DNA of 64,000 nucleotides, from assembly GCA_964017195.1 (NCBI GenBank), contig OZ024898.1:11121130-11185129 (forward strand). Reading direction: 5' to 3'. The first letter of the stretch is position 1. Each line of letters opens with the position of its first letter. The translations under genes were made by a program, and so were the position numbers. The DNA comes from Siderastrea radians. Lineage: Eukaryota; Cnidaria; Anthozoa; Scleractinia; Rhizangiidae. This document shows, piece by piece, positions 57,017 to 64,000 of the stretch. Below the pieces are notes generated by a model. It was not told the origin of the DNA. It saw nothing but the letters and a program-made list of their open reading frames with translations, and did no database searches.

Positions 57017-59514
57017 TCCCTGTGAGGCTCATGTACAACTTCTGTAATTCCTCACAAGAAATGTATTATTCCCATTCCGTTTCGCAAGACAACAAGTAAA
57101 AAAACACTGTATATGTTTTTCTTCCGTTAGTTTATTCCTTCACACTTTAACAATGCTTTAACAGCTGCATGTAATTGGTATGACACCCACCACCAAATTA
57201 ATTAAAGTCATTCAATGATTTTCGATATGATAAAGCACAAAACTCATGAAGCCCATACACATTGCTTCTCGATTAGAAAATCTCGACTTGAAAAACCCAA
57301 ACCCATTGATTGAAACCCTTCCCGGTAAAATTAAAGACAATTCCCCACGACTACTTTGATTATGATGTTTCCTTTCGTGAGGAAGCCTTTACCTGTAAAT
57401 AAAAAGAAAATTCCCCTTTATTACTTTACGACAACATGATTGCTGTGTTACGTCAAACTTGTGATAACTGTTAATACTAGAGATACCTGATAATGCCAAA
57501 TGAGTCAGTAGTTGACTTCAATCATAAAGAGGCAAAACAATTTAAGCTTACATGTGTTAACTCCCCGATACGTTACACGTTCTAGTAGTTTGAATACTTC
57601 GTCGTAAGCTTTACCCTAAAATAAAAGACCATTTGCTGCTGTTACGTAACAGGTCATGAACCGGACAACCCAGCCATGATAGTTCAATTTAGACCATTGG
57701 CAAGGATTACTTTTTGGCTCAACCCAAGTATAGGGCTGTATGATGTTTATACCCAATTCCAAAGTAGTAAAGTCGGTTATTTACTTTTAAGGATATTATC
57801 TAGAGCTAACAAAATTCTTTGTTGACATGATGCTATTATAAAGCTCCTTTTAAAAGGTCAGTCTAAAATTTTTACATAGCCTTTTTAATGATAAACTTAC
57901 CTAAAATAAAGAAGAGATCCTACCCCATATACCGCTTACTTTGCGAGGGCTGAGCAAAACACGTGATGCTCTCCATTGCATCAAGTTACGCCACTTCCGC
58001 AATTTTAATTAATTTCAAAGACCGACACTTAAAACTGGGACCGAAATTGCTTACAATACTTTTGTATCAAACTTCGAACGGATTCACGACGAATTGTTTC
58101 CTAACGTGTACCACGCAGAACCCAAGGCAATCAGTCGTTTTCTCAACGGATTTCCAGCTTACAATTCTCTTTTATTTTGATATTCTTGGACAGTCTTTAG
58201 GTTTGATATCACGGACCTAATTATCTCAAAAGTCGACGACCCAGCTTTGATGTCATCAACTAAAATCTTATAATCCGGCATAATCTTTTGTCACAATAAC
58301 TGGTAACATATTGGCTACCCTAAAAGTTACAACAGGCCTAAATTTCATCTCATTGCAACTAATCTTCAGCTAACGATGTTCTCGTGAAGTACACTGAACG
58401 TTAAGTGAAGTCACGCCCTTAAAGTTGAAGATCGGCTGCAGCTAATAAGATTGCAAGATTACAATTCTAGACGTACTTAAAATGTAACGTTAATTATCTT
58501 CGTTTGTAGCCCACGGAATACACTTGAAACAGTTCCGAGTTCCTTGTTAGAAGAACAGCCACCTTATTTCCCGAAATCTCTTTCACTTATCGCGAAACTT
58601 GAGGAAAGTCCTGGAAATTCAAGCGACTAAATCGAGCACATTCAGTCGGTGACGTCATAAATTCGCGCAAAGCGAGTTAGCAGAAAGAGAAAGCCTGGAA
58701 ATTAGCTGACAAGTGAGTCTGGGTTTTTGTTCTAAGGCCAAACACTTCATGAAACAATGTCCGAAATACCCGTATGACAAAATTGACCGCTCCATAGAAT
58801 CCATCTGCAGTTTCAATTGCACGTAAATGCACGTCACGCTATTCTCACGACAAAAGTAATGTACTGAAGTATTTTCCTGTCACCAGTTTTTTTCAAGTGT
58901 ATCTCCTACGTTACGTCGTATTTTAGATTAACACCGAGGCTCTTGTTTATAATCACCTACATTTTATTATTAAGAAGCTAATAACTAATCAAACTACTGC
59001 ATGGCGCAATGCATCTGTCAAATCCAGCAGTGCCCAAACCCCCTCCCCCTTGGCATTAGTGGGGAATTTTTCCACGAACAGTCCCTTGGACAATACTTCT
59101 ATGTGCCATAGTCTGGCCTGAATTAACTATTCATGGCTAGAACGAAGATAAGCTCAGAAACTTAATTGTACCGTGAACCATTTCAACAGCTCCTTTGCTC
59201 TCTCCACCTTGGGGCATTGGCCAAATTGTTTTCAATAAATGCATAGTGCTTAGACCCGGGGGAATGGGCACTGTTGGGAAAGAGTGATACATAATTTTTA
59301 TGCCGTTTCTCAGGAAAAAGTTTAAAGATCACCGACTCTAGCAAATCTATTGTTATTGGACCAAAATTATTTTTAAAGAGCCTGTTATGAAGAGAATATC
59401 ATTTTTATAACTACTTAGTTTTTAAGGTGTTGTTTTGTGTCGTAGCCTAGAACTTCTTGATACAACAATTGACATTGTTTTCAAGTTGATGTTATGTTAT
59501 GTTATGTTAATAAC
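57017..59514. other. Downstream flank of TLDc gene, no gene seen
   Basis: Non-coding. Only a short (ATGTT)n tract at about 59490-59508. No exon-like frame with family features on either strand. Confidence 0.5.
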
Positions 59515-59687
59515 AATAGGCCATTTCGGAGTTGTCTTGCGCCTCGTTTTCAAAGTGAGGACTGGTGCACAACCTTTCGTGTGAAAATGAGTTCTATCTG
59601 CATGTAAATAAAGACTCATATTTGATATGAAAGGCTGTGCACCAAGACTGAAAAAGAGATACAAAGACAACTAGGAAATGGCCTATT
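59515..59687. repeat. MITE with AATAGGCCATTTC ends
   Basis: Left aataggccatttcggagtt and right aactaggaaatggcctatt are inverses. ggtgcacaacctttcgtg is mirrored by aaaggctgtgcacc. Confidence 0.88.
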
Positions 59688-59900
59688 AAAACTATCACTT
59701 GTTTTTAATAACCGCGAAAATTGTCACGTCCTTAAACAATTACAATTTTTGTTGTTTTAGTGTTTTTGTATGACTGGTAAAATATCAAAGGGCTGTTATG
59801 TTGTGAAAAATGTTACAGGCTTTTGATGTTACAATTTTAATTGTTGTATTTCTAGAGACCATAAGTTAAGACAGAAATCGTTTTTACCGGGTTTTGTTTT

Positions 59901-60244
59901 TTAAGTTGTTTCGTAGAATACCTCTATTTCGTCTGGTTGAAAGTAATAGGTAACTGCCAGGAATGTTTTGGTGAAGGTGCTCCCATACTCTTGTCCGCAC
60001 GGCGCCCTGTAAGTCCAGCCAAGGTTTGCGAAGGACATGGTGTTGGATGATGCTTTGTCAGCTATGTGAATATCATGTCCATGTCCAAATATAGGGCCAT
60101 CAAATGAGCAACTGTTTATAGCACTGTTGTAGGATTTGGAACCCGCCTCTCCTGGTGGAGATAGCTTGACTGGTGCCCAGCCCGGCTTGTTGACAAGTGA
60201 AAAAATAAAGGGTTTAGAATCGTAATTATGCACACAGCTTGAAC
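59901..60244 (-). CDS. TLDc gene last exon
   Basis: The acceptor is TTTGTCTTTCAG. 114 codons to TAA at 59903-59901. Covers the second half of TLDc, with the GWTYRAPCGQEYGS loop near the end. Open frame upstream of 60244 (to 60326) is intron readthrough with a poly-A-derived phenylalanine run. Confidence 0.85.
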
Positions 60245-62048
60245 CTGAAAGACAAACAGAAATGAAGAACTTGTGGCCAGAAGAACGCGAATCCAAAAAA
60301 AAAAAAAAAACACAAAGCAAAAACAAAAGCGGAACAAAACAAAAGAATTAAAAAAAGTACTAAATAGATACTAAAATTCAATCGACTCAATACTAAAATT
60401 AAACAGGCAGAGAAAAGTATTCAGTATTTGTAAAGGCACAATAGAGACGGGAAAGAAGTGAGGAAGTAGCCAGGTTTTTAAACCAATTAACAACAGAAGC
60501 CTCCCAAACACAATCTCCCCAGTTTGGCCGGAACTTTACATGCTGATGAGTCCTAACAAGAACAAAACAGCTGCCTTTGGCTGCTACTTCATGGGTAATT
60601 TTCCTGTGAGTATCCGTAAGGTTCTAGCCAAACCACGGAGATTGAGTCTGTGCAGCGTTTGCTGTTTACTGGTCAGGCTGGTTTTACTCTTCTATAATCA
60701 TGGCGTTTTCTTGAGTGGGACTCCGTCAAGGTCTGTTCAGTTCAAGTTGGCTATGTTCTTTCTTTGAAATGTGATGAATCAGTGTTGAAAAGCTAAAGCC
60801 TCGTCTGCCTAGACAGTCTCTGCAGCCTTAGCACAAAAATAACAAGAAATAATTTTGCCGATTACAGAAAAGCAAGCGGTACCATAAGAGAGACTGACGA
60901 CTTTTTGGGAGTTCATTTGTGTAGACTACAGAAATTCGTCCACATACCGTATTTTCTCGATTAAACGCCGGACCCCGAATAAACGCCGGGTCTACAGGCT
61001 GAGTTTAAAATAAACGCCCCCGGCGTTTATTCTTGGACCCGGCGTTTATTCGAGATGGGTATATTAAATCAGGATTACGTGAATTGACTGCATACCAGTT
61101 CTCTTTCTTCCATTATATTTGAATTTATACACTAATATTCAAACCAAACTACCTTTTACAAAAGTACTTCTCACTAAAACAGATGAAACAAACAACGCAT
61201 CAGGTATCATGTCAATCTCCTTAAATCATGGTAACTTTTCTGCGGGCTTGTACATCAAGCAAGGTTCATCTCGTCTCTCCAGCGTTTCTCCAGCAGTTCC
61301 TTGCAATTTGAATCGTTCCATAATTTTGCTTTTCTCAGAACTGATGAAGAAGGAACCTCGCCACCACCTTGTTCTAAATTGCCTGCACAGTACGTTTGCT
61401 GTCGAGCAGTTATCGAATACACTTCCCCGTGTTTCATGCACGAAGAAAGGTAACGTTGAGAAGAGTTCAGTCACTGTTTCTGTGGGTAATGTTTTTTTTA
61501 ATAACTTACCAGATTCACTTAGATGAGACAAAGGTGATGACATTGCTTCATATTTTTTAAATGTTTTTGTTGAAATTTGGTTCTTGGTTCAATAAGCCTC
61601 CAATACTGAAAAATACACTTAATAAATAAACGCCGGGCCCGGAATAAACGCCGGGTTCGAATAAACGCCGGATCTACGAGGCCGAGTTTTAAATAAACGC
61701 CCCGGCGTTTAATCGAGAAAATACGGTACTCAAAAGTAAGACCCGCCTTACTTGGCAACCATATTGCCGTATTGATGTAAGCATGTTTAATGAAACCTGT
61801 TTAAGGTAAGAAAACTGAAACTACTTACTGTCCCATGACGCGCTGGTGTAGCCCCCAAATATGTAGCTGTCAACCTTAATGATTGTTACAGTGGGACCTT
61901 TTTTGTCGCACAATGTGTGAAACTGAGTAGAAGCCCATCCATCGCGAGATGCTCGCCAGCAGAGTTCCCAGTGATGTCCACTTTGCGCGACAGATTTAAG
62001 GAATTCGGCCAAATTGGCCAAGTGTTCGTTGTTCTTTCCCACAATGGC
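59901..62048 (-). CDS. TLDc-domain protein, C-terminal two exons (partial gene)
   Basis: Two exons on the - strand, about 62048-61829 and 60244-59901, join across GTAAGT / TTTCAG with A|GT making Ser. The first reads SAIVGKNNEHLANLAEF, LCWRASRDGWASTQFHT, CDKKGPTVTII and SYIFGGYTSASW. The second reads SSCVHNYDSKPFIFSL, SYNSAINSCSFDGPIFGHG, then DIHIADKASSN, LGWTY and a C-terminal EIEVFYETT. These are the ordered blocks of a TLDc domain (known from OXR1, NCOA7, TLDC2; linked to oxidative-stress resistance and V-ATPase binding). The domain lies at the C-terminus and is complete from its first helix. The 5' exons were not identified in 62049-64000 and may lie outside. No frame break is visible. 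The intron holds the 60945-61728 element. Confidence 0.85.
60945..61728. mobile_element. TIR element with TA ends (TA-CCGTATTTTCTCG)
   Basis: The left taccgtattttctcgatta and right taatcgagaaaatacggta are perfect inverses, and both sides start or end with TA, the target size of Tc1/mariner elements. Subterminal repeats of aataaacgccgg occur at both ends. Length without TA is 780 bp. A - strand frame (61543-61226) is open for 105 codons but shows no transposase motif. Confidence 0.85.
61829..62048 (-). CDS. TLDc gene penultimate exon
   Basis: The first half of the TLDc domain, with donor A|GTAAGT at 61829/61828. The acceptor is one of two AG sites just upstream (near 62056-62065). An in-frame TAG lies just above, so the exon must start after it. 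No ATG precedes the domain in this exon. Confidence 0.8.
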
Positions 62049-62065
62049 AGACCGTCCTAAGCCCT

Positions 62066-63120
62066 ATGCGATATCAACTGAAGAAACTGTAGAACAATTT
62101 AATGATTTAATTATTGCTATCACTGAAATATTAAAATATTGTGAATAGCGAGTGGTTTCAGAACAACATAACCAACAGAACATTAATAATGACTAGCTGT
62201 GAGACTCCCACCCCACCCCTCCCCTGTAGATCCCCACAGCAGCTCCGAGACTCCCTGGGTTACCCAACACTCCAGTCGAGCTAGAGCTACATAAAGCTCT
62301 GCGCACAAAGGCAAGTGATAAAGTTGGCCTAAAGTGGCCAGTGCACAAGCGCAGTCCAACTTTCTATTTCATAGCTTTTGCTTGAGTAAAAATCAAAAGA
62401 TGGAACAAGTAAGGGATGTTGATTTATTGCTTTCACTGAAATATTAAAGCATTGTGAATAGCTTTATCGTAGGTCGTTGTAACTGAAAACATGTATAAAG
62501 AGGGAGAAACGCATTTGGATAAAGTTTGCTGGATTGATAATCATGTAAGTATACGGTTACCATCGTGCAACGGGGCCTTAAAAAGGATAAACTGACGAGA
62601 TATTTGAGAAGGAACAAGAACACAAATTTGTGGACAAGAAACTGTGGTATTCCACTTACGCCTTATTTTAATTATAAATATGATACAAGAAAAATTAGTT
62701 CAATATATAGAGAAAAAAATCTAACTAAAAAATTTAACATAATTGCCGTAAGGGAGCCAATGAATAAAAAGGCGCCCTGACCTTTTTTTTTTTGGATACC
62801 TGCCTCCCCTCCCCCTACCCCCACCCCAGGGAGTTCTGCTGAAACCTCATTACAGTTTGGTGATCAATACATAAATGCTATGAGGCATATCCCGGATCAT
62901 ATCGGCATAATTTATATAACATTGAGGACCGTCATTCTTTTATTCCTTCAGCTGACGTTCAGATCGTTGGAATAATCTTTTGCTGTTTAAATGATTTGTT
63001 TATACCTCCATCACATTCTGAGACGTGTAAGTGCCTCGTTTCGAAATGTCGAAGGTGGTTTTGCCACTTATTTGAAGTTGTTACAATGTGTCACTATGCA
63101 ATGGAAATAGCTGTCTTTGA
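62066..63120. other. Upstream side of TLDc exons, no exon recognised
   Basis: Non-coding. A direct repeat of a short stretch occurs at about 62113-62160 and 62430-62465 (tcactgaaatattaaa..attgtgaatag). No TLDc 5' exon was identified. Confidence 0.5.
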
Positions 63121-63123
63121 TAG

Positions 63124-63187
<64 letters not shown>

Positions 63188-63208
63188 CGATCGATCGATC
63201 GATCGATC

Positions 63209-63245
<37 letters not shown>
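63121..63245. repeat. (GATA)n microsatellite with internal (GATC)n block
   Basis: About 16 GATA units, then six GATC units (63186-63210), then GATA again to 63245. Confidence 0.95.
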
Positions 63246-63689
63246 TTTATTAAAAATTACATCGCAGCCACCAGGCTGAATTACGTAATTATTTACAAGT
63301 CAATAAAAAAGATCTATAAGACTACGATAATATTAATAGACATAATCTAACTTTAAAAGGTTAATAGTAACAATGTTTCTAACCATAAAATATAAATATT
63401 GAAAAAAAAAAAAGAACTATATACATAGCCATTAAAATATATCACTATAGTACAAAGCTTTAAAAAGGTATAAAATGTAGTAGGCATCTACAACGTTGCC
63501 TGTGCCGCGCAAAACGGTATGAACTATTAAAGGGTTATTATGCAAACCTTTAGCGCTAAGCACCTAAGAGCCATCAATCAGACTAGCGTTATGAGCCTAT
63601 GGAGTACCCTTGAGTAAGCTTTAGTAGCTCTGATGTCTAGCGATCTCTGTCGTGGGGGTGAGAGGAGGCATTTCTACTGCAAGAGCCTT

Positions 63690-64000
63690 AACTATTTCTA
63701 ACAAAATTAACCCTATTCACCCCAGGAGTTAAGAAACTGTAGTTCTATAGTTTCCTTCAAAAATCAGCTGAAATCCGAGCTCTTGAGCAAGTGGCTAAAC
63801 GACTAGGTTAAACTCCTTGGAAACGTTTAATGGTATTTTATATTGTATTGTAGTTATAGTAAGGTTTTATTGTATTTTTTTTATTTTAATTTTTTACCAT
63901 GTAAATTATTAACATTTTTCTATTTTCAAATCTTGTAAATTGAGTATGAAGATCCCTCTGGGGAACTCAATAAACTTTATTCTATTCTTCTACAGGCGGG
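63690..64000 (+). mobile_element. LINE 3' end remnant
   Basis: A frame reading SFKNQLKSELLSKWLND and stop (about 63755-63805) looks like the extreme C-terminus of a non-LTR reverse transcriptase ORF. It is followed by an AT-rich 3' UTR and aataaactttattctattct, as LINE tails often end. The rest of the element, if any, is missing. Weak but consistent. Confidence 0.4.

Noticed and set aside
60245..60337. Signal-peptide-like start (MFLLCVFFFFL) for the TLDc exon
   Set aside because: It comes from a poly-A run in the intron just before a clear acceptor (CTTTCAG). The domain frame joins across the intron to 61829 instead.
61226..61543. Gene on the - strand inside the TA-flanked element
   Set aside because: The 105-codon frame is open but has no recognised motif or splice context. 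Kept only as a remark on the element.

Overview
The window is eukaryotic nuclear DNA: spliced genes with GT-AG introns, AT-rich introns, microsatellites, tRNA-derived SINEs, L1-like and hAT elements, and many short inverted-repeat elements. Several repeats look like those I know from anthozoan genomes (the 'TTAAGCCCCA' foldbacks, the 'SNGAPL' repeat, the DUF3504/Crypton-like recombinase). An anthozoan cnidarian, probably a stony coral, is therefore the best guess. The host assignment is inference; no species is claimed.

Four host genes are supported. (1) On the + strand at 2301-5863 are the last three exons of a sodium-phosphate cotransporter of the SLC20 (PiT) family; its 5' part lies outside the window. 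(2) On the - strand, 26692 down to 13732, a complete five-exon gene encodes a small four-transmembrane protein resembling the CD20/MS4A group. Its unusual cytoplasmic tail carries two PPxY motifs. (3) On the + strand, 27127-41722, a ten-exon gene encodes a sorting nexin of the SNX19 type (membrane anchor, PXA, PX, Nexin_C). The reading frame closes exactly over 4716 nt. (4) On the - strand, 62048 down to 59901, the last two recognised exons encode a TLDc domain. Genes 2 and 3 are head to head with about 430 bp between start codons, so they may share a promoter.

Most of the rest is mobile DNA. The MS4A-like gene hosts a decayed hAT transposase in intron 4. Its intron 2 holds a multi-layer nest: an L1-like LINE inside a TIR element, inside a hAT-like relative, inside a tandem array built from SINE pieces. 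The SNX19 introns carry SINEs, a 92-93 bp tandem amplification of a SINE head, and several MITEs. The 42-59 kb region has no host gene that I can support. It holds two separated pieces of a DUF3504/Crypton-type tyrosine recombinase, a tandem pair of 'SNGAPL' repeats with a tRNA-Glu-like pseudogene in each, and numerous hairpin elements. The 60-62 kb region has a 780 bp element with TA ends inside the TLDc gene intron. The last few hundred bases look like a LINE 3' end.

No operon or defence-type system is visible. The items most worth a second look are the PPxY tetraspan protein, its head-to-head arrangement with SNX19, the nested and tandem repeat architecture, and the split recombinase fragments. 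All identifications come from reading translated sequence by eye; no database search was run.
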